A stretch of 64,000 nucleotides of DNA from the NCBI RefSeq assembly GCF_029240175.1, contig NZ_JARBTM010000007.1, positions 1-64,000 on the forward strand, written 5' to 3'. Of the stretch, positions 28,526-38,528 are shown in pieces. How positions within the stretch are numbered: position 1 is the first letter of the stretch; every line of letters starts with the position of its first letter. This DNA comes from Anaerosolibacter sp. Its GTDB lineage: Bacteria > Bacillota > Clostridia > Peptostreptococcales > Thermotaleaceae. Both the position numbers and the translations under genes were made by a program. The notes beneath the pieces were generated by a model. The model saw nothing but the letters and a program-made list of their open reading frames with translations. It was not told the origin of the DNA and did no database searches.

Positions 28526-30248
28526 TCTTTTCCTTTAAATTTTCCTTGAAAGTTTTTCCTTGTTCAAGCATTTCTTTAGCATGTTCGATGGTCAACTGCG
28601 TTAATGAAACACCACCCAACAAACGAGCCAATTCATCAATGCGCTCATTATTTTTTAGCTTTTCTACATTTGTTTTTGTGTGACCCTCAATACTATTTTT
28701 TACAATGTAGAAATGGTTATCCGCCATTAATGCAATTTGTGGCAAGTGAGTTATACAGAGTATTTGGTGGGTTGAAGAAATCAAAGCCAGCTTTTCTCCA
28801 ACAATTGTTGCAGTACGACCGCTAATACCTGTATCAATCTCATCAAATATAAGCGTTGGTATATTGTCGACAGCAGCAAGAATTGTCTTAAAGGCCAACA
28901 TGATCCTAGACATCTCACCACCTGAAACAATTTTGGATAAGGGTTTTAACGGTTCACCTGGATTTGTAGAAATCAAAAATTCAATATGATCGATACCTTT
29001 AGCTGTGAAGATATGACGATGTTCTTTATCGAACTGAACAGAAAAATTAACTTTGAAGGTAACACTTTTCATGTTCAAACTGGATAATTCCTTCATTACT
29101 TTGGTCTCTAACTCATTAGAAATTGCTTTACGCTTTTCACTGAGTTTTTCACTCAAGGCTAACAGTTCATCTCTTAATTGATCAATATCCTTCTGTAAAT
29201 ATTGAATGATTTCTTCGCTATTTAGTATTTCTTCCAATTCGCTATGAATGCGATGACGATAGCTTAAAATATCATCGATGGTCTTACCATATTTCCTCTT
29301 CAAACTATTGATAATGTCTAATCTATTTTCAATTTCATTCAAAACATGAGGATCGAATTCTATACGATCTCGATATAGACGAATATCTCGCGTAAGATCC
29401 TCTAACTTATACAATATCTCATAAAGCCCCTGACTAATATCAGCCAGTGTTGGGTCATAGTCTTTTATGTGACTAAAGTCACTGGCAATATGGCCCAGAA
29501 TATCAATCAAAGATTTATTGTGATCTGTTCCATCAAATAAATATTCGTAGGATTGAGATACAACTTCATGTATTTTTTCACTATTGGCCAGTAAATTTCG
29601 TTCTGTCAATAGTGTCTCCTCTTCGTTATTTATTAGCTTACATGCATCTATTTCATTCACTTGAAATCTAAGCAAATCAATTTTTCTTTCTCGTTCTATT
29701 TCATTTCCATATAGACTAGCAAGCTTTCGTTCTTGATTCTTAAAGAGTTGATATTTCTCTTCAATCTCAGCTTTTAAAGCATAGATTTCCTTATCAGCAA
29801 AAGAATCTAAGATATCTATATGATTTTCCGAATATAAAAGCGATTGATGTTCATGCTGTCCATGGATATCTATAAGGTATTTGCTTATTTCTCTTACCAA
29901 AGAAACGGTAACTATTTTATCATTGATTCTCGAAACACTTCTACCGTTGATGTATAGCTCTCGGGTTAATATTAGAATTTGGTCATTTTCAAATTCGATA
30001 CCATGATCCCTTAAAACATCGTTTAACGCTGACTGATTACATTGAAAAATCAATTGAATCGTTGATTTCTCACAGCCTGTTCGAATAAAATTCTTATCTG
30101 CTCTTAACCCTATAGCCATATTTACTGCGTCGATTAATATAGATTTACCTGCTCCAGTCTCACCCGTTAAGATGTTGAGACCATTGGTAAAACTAACACG
30201 CATTTTTTCAATCAATGCAAAATTTTCTATATATAAATCTAAGAGCAT
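28515..30248 (-). CDS. recN: DNA repair protein RecN
   Basis: LNILTGETGAGKSILIDAV..LSKIVSGGEMSRIMLAFK..TLIFDEIDTGISG. Confidence 0.97.
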   Translation of the reverse strand: MLLDLYIENFALIEKMRVSFTNGLNILTGETGAGKSILIDAVNMAIGLRADKNFIRTGCEKSTIQLIFQCNQSALNDVLRDHGIEFENDQILILTRELYINGRSVSRINDKIVTVSLVREISKYLIDIHGQHEHQSLLYSENHIDILDSFADKEIYALKAEIEEKYQLFKNQERKLASLYGNEIERERKIDLLRFQVNEIDACKLINNEEETLLTERNLLANSEKIHEVVSQSYEYLFDGTDHNKSLIDILGHIASDFSHIKDYDPTLADISQGLYEILYKLEDLTRDIRLYRDRIEFDPHVLNEIENRLDIINSLKRKYGKTIDDILSYRHRIHSELEEILNSEEIIQYLQKDIDQLRDELLALSEKLSEKRKAISNELETKVMKELSSLNMKSVTFKVNFSVQFDKEHRHIFTAKGIDHIEFLISTNPGEPLKPLSKIVSGGEMSRIMLAFKTILAAVDNIPTLIFDEIDTGISGRTATIVGEKLALISSTHQILCITHLPQIALMADNHFYIVKNSIEGHTKTNVEKLKNNERIDELARLLGGVSLTQLTIEHAKEMLEQGKTFKENLKEKMKK

Positions 30249-30262
30249 TTTAATACCTCCGG

Positions 30263-30712
30263 TTACTTTATGAGCTTCTTAAATTTATCGACCACTAACC
30301 CGGCATATTCTTGGTCACGAATAAGTATAAAAATTGTGTCATCCCCGGCAATAGTGCCTACAATCTCCTTTATATCCAATGCATCTACTGCAGCAGCAGC
30401 AGCATTGGCAGCCCCAGAAAGGGTCTTTAATACAACAAAATTCGCAGCGCTGTCAATTGATAATATAGAATCCTTAAAAATTTTCACCAAACGATCAGAG
30501 ATAGCGCTTTCCTGTTGCTTTAATGAAGCATACTTATAACGGCCGCTCTTGGAAAGAACTTTAATGAGACGAAGCTCTTTAATATCTCTGGAAACGGTTG
30601 CCTGGGTTACATTAATGCCGCTTTTCTTCAAAAAATCTGCCAGATCTTCTTGGGTTTCAATTTCATTATTCTCAATGATTTCAAGTATCTTCGCATGTCT
30701 AGAATATTTCAT
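30263..30712 (-). CDS. argR: Arginine repressor
   Basis: [56 protein letters not shown]. Confidence 0.97.
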   Translation of the reverse strand: MKYSRHAKILEIIENNEIETQEDLADFLKKSGINVTQATVSRDIKELRLIKVLSKSGRYKYASLKQQESAISDRLVKIFKDSILSIDSAANFVVLKTLSGAANAAAAAVDALDIKEIVGTIAGDDTIFILIRDQEYAGLVVDKFKKLIK

Positions 30713-30906
30713 GCTAAACCTCCTAAAATATTAAATTTTCATTATGTAAATAAATAAATTCATATAATACTACATAATTAGCACTCACTAACATTATTCT
30801 ACATTGTTCTAGTTTATCCTTTATTCATCAAAAAAAATTTTTATACATTTCATTAATATTTCCAGTCCAGTATATAATAAAAGATAACCAAGCTGGCTAT
30901 CTCTTA

Positions 30907-31719
30907 TTACAGTTGACTATGGGATTGATGAACAACCTGTTCTATGAGTTGATCAGTATCAGTGGAATACTCTATACTAGTATCATCACTGGTCAGATAG
31001 GCTAGATATTCGATATTTCCTTCAGGTCCCTTGATTGGTGAGTAAGATAACCCTTTTATAGAAAAGTTGTTTTCTTTGGCAAAAGTAAGGATCTTAAGAA
31101 TGACCTCTTTATGAACCTGAATATCTTTCACTACACCTTTCTTTCCAACCTTTTCTCTTCCCGCCTCAAATTGTGGCTTAATTAAACACACAATTTCACC
31201 GCCTGTTTTTAGAAGCTCCTTAACAACCGGTAAAACCAATCTCAAAGAAATAAATGAAACATCAATTGAAGCAAAATCTACCGTTTCATGGAAGCTGTCT
31301 TTGCTTACATGTCGTATATTTGTGCGTTCCATGACAACAACCCGTGGGTCTTGTCTTAGACTCCAAGCCAGCTGACCATATCCTACATCGATGGCATACA
31401 CTTTTTTTGCTTGATTTTGGAGCATACAGTCTGTAAATCCACCAGTGGAAGCACCAATATCTAAGGCAACTTTATCCTTCAAATCAATGTTAAACTGTTG
31501 AATTGCTTTTGCAAGCTTTAATCCCCCTCTGCTAACATAAGGGATAGCCTTACCTTTTACTTCTATTTCAGCATCAGTATCAATTTTTGTACCACACTTG
31601 TCGACCCTGTGGTTATTGACAAATACAAGGCCTGCCATAATAGAAGTTCTTGCCTTTTCTCGGGAATCAAATATGCCTTTTTCAACGAGTACAACATCAA
31701 TTCTATTTTTTTCGCCCAT
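30907..31719 (-). CDS. tlyA: TlyA family RNA methyltransferase
   Basis: S4 domain plus DIGASTGGFTDCMLQNQAKKVYAIDVGYGQL. Confidence 0.95.
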   Translation of the reverse strand: MGEKNRIDVVLVEKGIFDSREKARTSIMAGLVFVNNHRVDKCGTKIDTDAEIEVKGKAIPYVSRGGLKLAKAIQQFNIDLKDKVALDIGASTGGFTDCMLQNQAKKVYAIDVGYGQLAWSLRQDPRVVVMERTNIRHVSKDSFHETVDFASIDVSFISLRLVLPVVKELLKTGGEIVCLIKPQFEAGREKVGKKGVVKDIQVHKEVILKILTFAKENNFSIKGLSYSPIKGPEGNIEYLAYLTSDDTSIEYSTDTDQLIEQVVHQSHSQL

Positions 31720-31731
31720 TATTTTTCTCTC

Positions 31732-33627
31732 CTATTTTCCAAGCATCTCGCGAACATGGCTGACAACGCCATCAACATCCAAACCATAGAGCTTAAACAA
31801 GTCTTCATTGTCGCCATGCTCTATAAATTGATCTGGAAAACCAAGTAACTTGAAGTTTCTGTAAATCTTATTTTCATTTAATAATTCCAAAACTTGACTC
31901 CCAAATCCACCCTTTATCAGATTATCTTCTAAGGTAATGACATGGGCACAAGCGGAAGCTTCAGTTAAGATGCTTTCCTCATCCAAAGGTTTTACAAATC
32001 TAGCATTAACGACAGTACAATTTATATTGTCTTTTTGCAGTCGTAAAGCTGCCTCATAAGCTGTCCGGACCATATTTCCTATAGCCAATATGCAGATGTC
32101 CTTACCCTTTAAAAGGGTCTCAGCCTTCAGTGAATCTATTTGATAATTTGCTGATATCTCTGAAAAATCATCGCTTTCACCCCTAGGGTAACGAATTGCA
32201 GACGGACCATCGTGGCTAAAAGAAAATTCCATCATTGCTTGAAGTTCCTTGCCATCTTTTGGGGCCATGATCACTATATTAGGGACATGAGATAAAAAGG
32301 AAAAATCAAAAATACCATGATGGGTTTCCCCATCATTGCCTACCAATCCTCCACGATCTATACAAAACAGTACGGGTAAATTCTGAAGACAGACATCATG
32401 GATAATTTGGTCATAGGCTCGCTGTAAAAAGGTCGAATAAACTGCAAACACGGGTCGCAGTCCCTTGGCAGCTAAGCCGGCAGCAAAGGTAACCGCATGC
32501 TGCTCTGCGATACCAACATCAAAAAAACGTTCAGGATACATGGATGCAAACTCACTTAAACCTGTACCTGAAGGCATGGCTGCTGTAATTCCAACAATTT
32601 TTTCATTTTCTTTCGCAAGATTGCAAAGAGTTTTCCCAAATACGGAGGAATAGCCTTCTCGCGATTGTGCAGCGATAGCCTTACCTGTTTCGATCTTAAA
32701 AGGATTGACACCATGAAATTTGTCAGGGTTTTTTTCCGCAAAATCATAGCCTTTGCCCTTTTTGGTGAGTACATGTATGAACACAGGACCGCGTATGTTT
32801 TTAGCTCGGTTCAGTACAATGGTTAGCTCCTTCAAATCATGACCATTTACAGGTCCTAGATAAGTAAACCCTAATTCTTCGAAAATGACCCCTGGTACCA
32901 AAAAGTACTTAAGACTATCTTTAGCTTTTTCCGCTGTCTTAAACATAGCTTTACCTACAGCAGGAATTTTATTTAATATGTTTTGTACATCATTTTTAAC
33001 TTTAAAATAGGCAGGATCAGATCTTAAACGATTTAAATATTTTGAAAGCCCTCCAACATTCTGTGAAATAGACATTTCATTGTCGTTAAGTATCACGATA
33101 AAATCTGTATTTGCATGCCCTGCATGGTTTAGTGCTTCAAAAGCCATGCCTCCAGTTAATGCACCATCACCAATGATAGAAACGACTGCATGTTTCTCCC
33201 CTAAGATGTCTCTTGCTTTTGCCATCCCCAATCCAGCAGAAATAGAGGTGCTGCTGTGGCCTGTCTCAAACGCATCATGTTCACTCTCACATCGTTTTGG
33301 AAAGCCACTCATACCTTTATGTTTTCTTAAAGAGTGAAACAAATGCTTTCTTCCGGTAAAAAGTTTATGTACATAAGCCTGATGGCCAACATCCCATATA
33401 ACTTTGTCCTTGGGGCTGTTAAAGACACGATGAATCGCAATTGTTAGTTCAACTACACCTAGATTTGAAGCCAAGTGACCACCTGTTTTGGAAACACTTT
33501 CAATCAAAAAATTTCTAACCTCTTTACCGAGTTCCTGAAGTTCATTATTACTCATTTTTTTTAGATCAGCAGGTGAATCAATTTTTGAGATCAAGCCATT
33601 CACATTACTCATCTCTCTTTCTCTCAT
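31732..33627 (-). CDS. dxs: 1-deoxy-D-xylulose-5-phosphate synthase (start may be Met at 33612)
   Basis: GDGALTGGMAFEALNHAG, DIGIAEQHAVTFAAG, GGLVGNDGETHHG. Confidence 0.97.
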   Translation of the reverse strand: MREREMSNVNGLISKIDSPADLKKMSNNELQELGKEVRNFLIESVSKTGGHLASNLGVVELTIAIHRVFNSPKDKVIWDVGHQAYVHKLFTGRKHLFHSLRKHKGMSGFPKRCESEHDAFETGHSSTSISAGLGMAKARDILGEKHAVVSIIGDGALTGGMAFEALNHAGHANTDFIVILNDNEMSISQNVGGLSKYLNRLRSDPAYFKVKNDVQNILNKIPAVGKAMFKTAEKAKDSLKYFLVPGVIFEELGFTYLGPVNGHDLKELTIVLNRAKNIRGPVFIHVLTKKGKGYDFAEKNPDKFHGVNPFKIETGKAIAAQSREGYSSVFGKTLCNLAKENEKIVGITAAMPSGTGLSEFASMYPERFFDVGIAEQHAVTFAAGLAAKGLRPVFAVYSTFLQRAYDQIIHDVCLQNLPVLFCIDRGGLVGNDGETHHGIFDFSFLSHVPNIVIMAPKDGKELQAMMEFSFSHDGPSAIRYPRGESDDFSEISANYQIDSLKAETLLKGKDICILAIGNMVRTAYEAALRLQKDNINCTVVNARFVKPLDEESILTEASACAHVITLEDNLIKGGFGSQVLELLNENKIYRNFKLLGFPDQFIEHGDNEDLFKLYGLDVDGVVSHVREMLGK

Positions 33628-34264
33628 GTTTTATACTTCGTTTTTTATTGGGTAAAATATTTATTTTGAATTTTGAATGAAGGAAATATAGTACTTTTCC
33701 CACCGAAAAAACAATTTCTTTAGATTTTCTCAGGGCAATTTCCTTTGCAATAGCTTTACCGCCGACGGTTACTGCAGCTACAGCACCACTTACAAGGATG
33801 GCGAGGAGGGATATATTGATTTGACTGACATCGCTTAGTTTTAATATCAATATAGCACCAGCTGCGCCGCTTACTATGCCGCAAATGTCACCGATGACAT
33901 CATTACAAAAATTAGCTACAGGTCCAGCATTCCTCACCAAAGTTACAGCGTGCTTTGCACCAGCAATCTTATTTGCAGCCATAGAGTGAAAAGGCGTCTC
34001 CCTGGCTGAAGCTACTGCAATACCGATGAGATCAAAAAAAATTCCTATAAATACAATCGTGACAAGTATGATAAATGCTAGAATCAGGTTTACACTTCTC
34101 AATATTGTATCAGAAACAAAGCTCATGGCCATTGCTAGAAAGAAAGTCCATACTGTTATGAGTATTACCCATTTTGAATTATATAAACGAATCCAAGACT
34201 TACCCATTTGTTTTCTTCGATGGGGTGCTTCCCCAGATTGCTCTTTCATATTATATCCACCCAC
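33605..34264 (-). CDS. oapA: OapA-like OLE-RNA-associated membrane protein
   Basis: Small polytopic membrane protein (MGKSWIRLYNSKWVILITVWTFFLAMAMSFVSDTILRSVNLILAFIILVTIVFIGIFFDLIGIAVASARETPFHSMAANKIAGAKHAV..); directly downstream of the noncoding interval and upstream of dxs, as in known OLE loci. Confidence 0.85.
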   Translation of the reverse strand: MGGYNMKEQSGEAPHRRKQMGKSWIRLYNSKWVILITVWTFFLAMAMSFVSDTILRSVNLILAFIILVTIVFIGIFFDLIGIAVASARETPFHSMAANKIAGAKHAVTLVRNAGPVANFCNDVIGDICGIVSGAAGAILILKLSDVSQINISLLAILVSGAVAAVTVGGKAIAKEIALRKSKEIVFSVGKVLYFLHSKFKINILPNKKRSIKHERKRDE

Positions 34265-34290
34265 AAATTAGATTAGTTTATCTCTATAAA

Positions 34291-34834
34291 GGCTGATAGC
34301 AAATGCTATCAGCCTGGGAGTTCAGTATATCAAGTGGCAGCATATTGAGTAAATTTTGCGGCTTAGGTCTAGTAGGCTTTCCCAAATAGATACTGGTTTG
34401 TCGCCAAATCAGCGGTTTCCCTTCAAATCTATTTTTACCTTGTTGCCAGAGATAAGACTAGATTACCACTTAGTCCGCACTGTAATCCCCAATATGCTTC
34501 TAAAGGAACAGTCTAGGAGTTTTCCTCGACAGTCAAACTATTTCTTAGCCTCTTTTGCAGAAAAGGTTTCGAATAGCAATAACATTATACTTATTGGCCG
34601 ATAAGCATAATGCCTGTTACCTATTATCCGCCAAATCCCACTCAAGGCAGGCTACGCTGCATGTAGCACACAACCAAAATGCATTGGAACCACTATGCAG
34701 GTTTATCCAAAGACCTGACCATCGGTCATCTCTTTGGTCTCCACGGTAAGAGGGTCATCGCCCACATGCCATTGTGGATCGCCCCCATCACCTTACTCCC
34801 AGCACCGACCCCCGACTGGGCGTCAGCAGTTAAT
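34291..34834 (-). ncRNA. ole: OLE RNA (ornate, large, extremophilic RNA); 5' and 3' limits approximate
   Basis: About 545-nt ORF-poor, relatively GC-rich interval in the ispA-[PAP2]-ncRNA-oapA-dxs order; many short inverted repeats; 3' hairpin GGCTGATAGCA..TGCTATCAGCC followed by TTT on the minus strand. Confidence 0.87.
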
Positions 34835-35278
34835 TCAAATAAGCATATTCGCTATCACAATTCCCAAGAGAGCGCCAGCGAAAACTTCAACAGGTGTATG
34901 ACCGATTAACTCTTTTAATCGCTGTTCACCAATGGGCTTGTGTTTATGACGATCCTCAATCATTTTGTTCAAAATAATGGCTTGTTTGCCAACTGCTCTT
35001 CTTACGCCCGAAGCATCATACATGATGATAAGCGAAAAAGAGAGTGCAATAGCATAGGCAACGGAGTCCCAGCCACTTTTAATGCCTACTGCTGTAGATA
35101 TTCCCATGACGAGAGATGAGTGGGAGCTAGGCATACCACCAGAACCAACAAACCGGTAAAGATTTAATCTCTTATCCTTTATCAAGCTATGGATAACTTT
35201 TAACGCCTGAGCGATAAACCAAGCAATGAGTCCAACGATAAAAACATCATTTTTCATGATTAGTTCGAAAAAGTGCAC
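34835..35278 (-). CDS. Divergent PAP2 family protein (YuiD-like)
   Basis: FVGSGGMPSSHSSLVMGISTAVGIKSGWDSVAYAIALSFSLIIMYDASGVRRAVGKQA..IGHTPVEVFAGALLGI. Confidence 0.93.
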   Translation of the reverse strand: MHFFELIMKNDVFIVGLIAWFIAQALKVIHSLIKDKRLNLYRFVGSGGMPSSHSSLVMGISTAVGIKSGWDSVAYAIALSFSLIIMYDASGVRRAVGKQAIILNKMIEDRHKHKPIGEQRLKELIGHTPVEVFAGALLGIVIANMLI

Positions 35279-35295
35279 TTTTCTCCCTCCTTTAC

Positions 35296-36240
35296 CTAAT
35301 AATCACGTTTTACGAGATAATCTGCTAGTTCCATAAAGAATGCAGACTTTGTATCGAATTCTTGAAGCACTGCTAAGCTTCTGTGAAATAGTTCATTGAC
35401 CTTAGCAATAGATTGGTCAATGCCATGAATAGATGGATAGGTGGATTTATTGTTTTCAATATCGCTTCCAATCTTTTTGCCTAGCTTTTCCTCATTGCCG
35501 AAGATATCCAATAAATCATCGGTTATCTGAAAACCTAATCCAATACACTTGCCATACTCTGTTAAGCATTTCAATGTATGGTCATCTGCACCACCGATGA
35601 TTGCTCCGGCTCTGATGGCAGCGATAATCAAGGCTGCAGTTTTATGATTATGAATATAGTCTAGGGTCTCCCCGTCAATTTGCTTGTTTTCAGAAGCCAA
35701 ATCTACAACTTGGCCGCCGATCATGCCGTAGATACCTGCTGCTCTAGTGATTTCTTCCATGGCCATAATCTTTCGTTTTGAATCAGCACCACCTTGAAGA
35801 ATGGATTTCAGCATAATTTCATAAGCATAGTTTAGCAGTCCATCACCGGCAAGTACTGCAATTCCTTCTCCATAAACTTTATGGTTTGTAAGCTTTCCCC
35901 TGCGAAAATCATCGTTATCCATGGCAGGTAGATCGTCATGAATCAAAGAGTACGTATGAATCATTTCTATAGCGCAGCAAAAAGGAAGAACATCCTTTTC
36001 ATTTCCCCCAACAAAATCAGATGCGGCAAGCATAAGGATTGGACGCAGTCGCTTTCCACCAGCAAAAACACTGTAACGCATAGATTGAAAAATAATGTCT
36101 TGATGGCCTATTTCTTTTGGGAGAATTTCCTCAAGGGCAAGATCAATTTGTTCTGCTTTTTTATGGAGTAGATTTTTAAAGTCCATTTTTATCCACCTCA
36201 AGATCCTTGTATTGAAATTCTTCATATTTTCCTGAATCAT
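35296..36240 (-). CDS. ispA: Polyprenyl (farnesyl/geranyl) diphosphate synthase
   Basis: GGKRLRPIL, IHTYSLIHDDLPAMDNDDFRRGKLTNHKVYGE, GFQITDDLLDIFG. Confidence 0.96.
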   Translation of the reverse strand: MIQENMKNFNTRILRWIKMDFKNLLHKKAEQIDLALEEILPKEIGHQDIIFQSMRYSVFAGGKRLRPILMLAASDFVGGNEKDVLPFCCAIEMIHTYSLIHDDLPAMDNDDFRRGKLTNHKVYGEGIAVLAGDGLLNYAYEIMLKSILQGGADSKRKIMAMEEITRAAGIYGMIGGQVVDLASENKQIDGETLDYIHNHKTAALIIAAIRAGAIIGGADDHTLKCLTEYGKCIGLGFQITDDLLDIFGNEEKLGKKIGSDIENNKSTYPSIHGIDQSIAKVNELFHRSLAVLQEFDTKSAFFMELADYLVKRDY

Positions 36241-36448
36241 TCTTCCCTAATATACTTACCCGCTGTTCCGTCTTATCTAGTAGGTTACTGCATCGTCTGT
36301 AAAGATTGATTCCCTCTTCATATAAAACCAAAGTATCATCTAAAGAAAGTTTACCCTCATCCAATATTTTTACGATTTCATCCAAACGAGACATAGCTTC
36401 CTCAAAGGATAAATCTGGTTTATCATTGTTTGTCTTCTGTGTTTTCAA
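36176..36448 (-). CDS. xseB: Exodeoxyribonuclease VII small subunit
   Basis: DLSFEEAMSRLDEIVKILDEGKLSLDDTLVLYEEGINLYRRC. Confidence 0.95.
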   Translation of the reverse strand: MKTQKTNNDKPDLSFEEAMSRLDEIVKILDEGKLSLDDTLVLYEEGINLYRRCSNLLDKTEQRVSILGKNDSGKYEEFQYKDLEVDKNGL

Positions 36449-37664
36449 ATTCCTGTTCCTCCCTAACTACATCGGCTACTTTGCAAACTATTTCACCATC
36501 AGTTAACATAATATTTATATCGTCACCCACAGTGATCTTTTCAACGGATGTTATTGCTTTACGATTTATAGGATGCAATGTTATAGAATATCCCCTTCTT
36601 AAAGTGGCAAAGGGATTTAGTACATCCAGTTTATGGCCATAGCCAACTAAAATACTTTTGTTTTTATCTATCAAGCGATTCGCCTGAACATGCAAATTAT
36701 TTAAAACCATGTCTAGGTGCTGCCTATCTTCACGAAGTTTGTTTTTCAGTCTGCGCTCCAGTTGAAGCACATCAGACCTTTCCAATCGATTTCGCTTTTC
36801 TGTTAGATATTTTTCAAGGGCCAAATGTATATGATAAATATACGTGTCTACACGATTCTTTAGATCCATATAAACAGGTACAGCTAGTTCTGCTGCTGCA
36901 GAAGGTGTTGGTGCTCTCAGGTCTGCAACAAGATCGCTTATGGTGTAATCACTCTCATGGCCTACTGCTGATATAATGGGGATTTGTGAGGAAAAGATGC
37001 TTCGAACTACGATCTCCTCATTGAAAGCCCATAGTTCTTCAATAGACCCACCACCTCTTCCCAAAATGATGGTATCAATATCTGTACGATGATTCACCAT
37101 CCCGATGGCTTGGGATATTTCAGCGCCTGCTGTTTCACCCTGGACAGTCACGGGTACGATAACCACATGAACAGTAGGATTTCTCCGCTGAATAACCGAT
37201 AAAATATCGCGAATTGCTGCCCCAGTCAAAGATGTGATCACAGCAATTTTTCTAGGAAAAGAAGGAATCGTTCTTTTATATGTTCTATCAAATAGGCCTT
37301 CTTTCTCAAGTTTGTCCTTTAACTGCTGCAGGGCGAGGTAGAGGGAGCCAATGCCTTCAGGCTCTATTTCATGAACATAGAGCTGATATTGTCCGTCCCG
37401 TTCATAGGTTGAAACATACCCTTTTACAATTACATTTAACCCTTCTGTAACCCTGTATTTCACCTTGTGCACATCATCCTTAAACATGATGCAGTTAATT
37501 TTGCTCCGATCATCTTTCAAAGAAAAATACGCGTGACCGCTATGATGAATTTTAAAATTAGAGACTTCACCTTTCAGATGAATATTGTTTAGAATAGGAT
37601 CAGCACTAATAATTCTCTTAATGTACTTATTCAATTCGGAAACACTTAGGGTTCGAAGCTTCAT
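36423..37664 (-). CDS. xseA: Exodeoxyribonuclease VII large subunit
   Basis: LSVSELNKYIKRIISADPILNNIHLKGEVSNFKIHHSGHAYFSLKDD..LGRGGGSIEELWAFNEE. Confidence 0.97.
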   Translation of the reverse strand: MKLRTLSVSELNKYIKRIISADPILNNIHLKGEVSNFKIHHSGHAYFSLKDDRSKINCIMFKDDVHKVKYRVTEGLNVIVKGYVSTYERDGQYQLYVHEIEPEGIGSLYLALQQLKDKLEKEGLFDRTYKRTIPSFPRKIAVITSLTGAAIRDILSVIQRRNPTVHVVIVPVTVQGETAGAEISQAIGMVNHRTDIDTIILGRGGGSIEELWAFNEEIVVRSIFSSQIPIISAVGHESDYTISDLVADLRAPTPSAAAELAVPVYMDLKNRVDTYIYHIHLALEKYLTEKRNRLERSDVLQLERRLKNKLREDRQHLDMVLNNLHVQANRLIDKNKSILVGYGHKLDVLNPFATLRRGYSITLHPINRKAITSVEKITVGDDINIMLTDGEIVCKVADVVREEQEFENTEDKQ

Positions 37665-38506
37665 TTTTTAAGCGCCGCCTTCAAGGTGTTTTGTAAGAGC
37701 ATAGCGATGGTCATAGGACCAACCCCGCCAGGCACAGGCGTAATCCATGAGGCAACCATTACAGCCTCATTGTAGTTTACATCACCCACCAATTTATTGT
37801 CAACAACTCTTGTACCAGCATCTATTACGATGGCATCTTCTTTGATCATATCTCCTCTTACGAGATTTGGAATTCCTGCAGCTGATACGATAATATCTGC
37901 TGTCTTCAAAACTGAAGTCAAGTCCTTGGTTTTTGAATGACATAGCGTAACTGTGGCATTTTCTCGTAAGAGCAGCATCCCAGCTGGTTTACCGACAATA
38001 TTACTCCTGCCGATTACCACAGCATGCTTTCCTGAGATATCTATGCCCGTATGCTTTATCAATTCAATGATCCCTAAAGGTGTGCATGGCGCCAAGCTAT
38101 CTTCACCCAAAAAAAGTTTTCCATTATTTACTGGATGAAATCCGTCTATATCCTTTTCAGGATGAATTCTATTGCTTATCACTTTTTCATCAATACCTTC
38201 GGGCAAGGGCAGTTGAATGAGTATGCCATGAATTTGCTCATCATGATTTAACTGATCGATAATGTTTAAAATTTCAGATTGGGTTACTGTAGAAGGGAGA
38301 CGAAAAGACTTAGAATACATGCCAACGGCAGAACATGCTTTTTCCTTCATGTCCACATAAACAAGAGAAGCATCATCAGCTCCTGCAATAACCACAGCTA
38401 GTCCTGGAACAATGCCGCTGCTATTATGGAGGGCTTCGATCTCTCGCGCCAGCTTCTCCTTGATTTCTTTTGCAATCTTCTTTCCATCTAGTATTTTTGC
38501 TTTCAT
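37661..38506 (-). CDS. folD: Bifunctional methylenetetrahydrofolate dehydrogenase/cyclohydrolase
   Basis: GILIQLPLPEGIDEKVISNRIHPEKDIDGFHPVNNGKL..PCTPLGIIELI..PVPGGVGPMTIAML. Confidence 0.97.
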   Translation of the reverse strand: MKAKILDGKKIAKEIKEKLAREIEALHNSSGIVPGLAVVIAGADDASLVYVDMKEKACSAVGMYSKSFRLPSTVTQSEILNIIDQLNHDEQIHGILIQLPLPEGIDEKVISNRIHPEKDIDGFHPVNNGKLFLGEDSLAPCTPLGIIELIKHTGIDISGKHAVVIGRSNIVGKPAGMLLLRENATVTLCHSKTKDLTSVLKTADIIVSAAGIPNLVRGDMIKEDAIVIDAGTRVVDNKLVGDVNYNEAVMVASWITPVPGGVGPMTIAMLLQNTLKAALKK

Positions 38507-38528
38507 GGAATCACCCTTTCTATAAAAA

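Noticed and set aside
30713-30800. ArgR-binding ARG box upstream of argR
   Set aside because: TATGTAAATAAATAAATTCATA is only partly symmetric and one half deviates from TGAAT; not strong enough.
34026-34909. Plus-strand ORFs of 62-82 aa across the OLE region
   Set aside because: Short, overlapping, antisense to the structured RNA and OapA gene; no ribosome-binding site or family resemblance.
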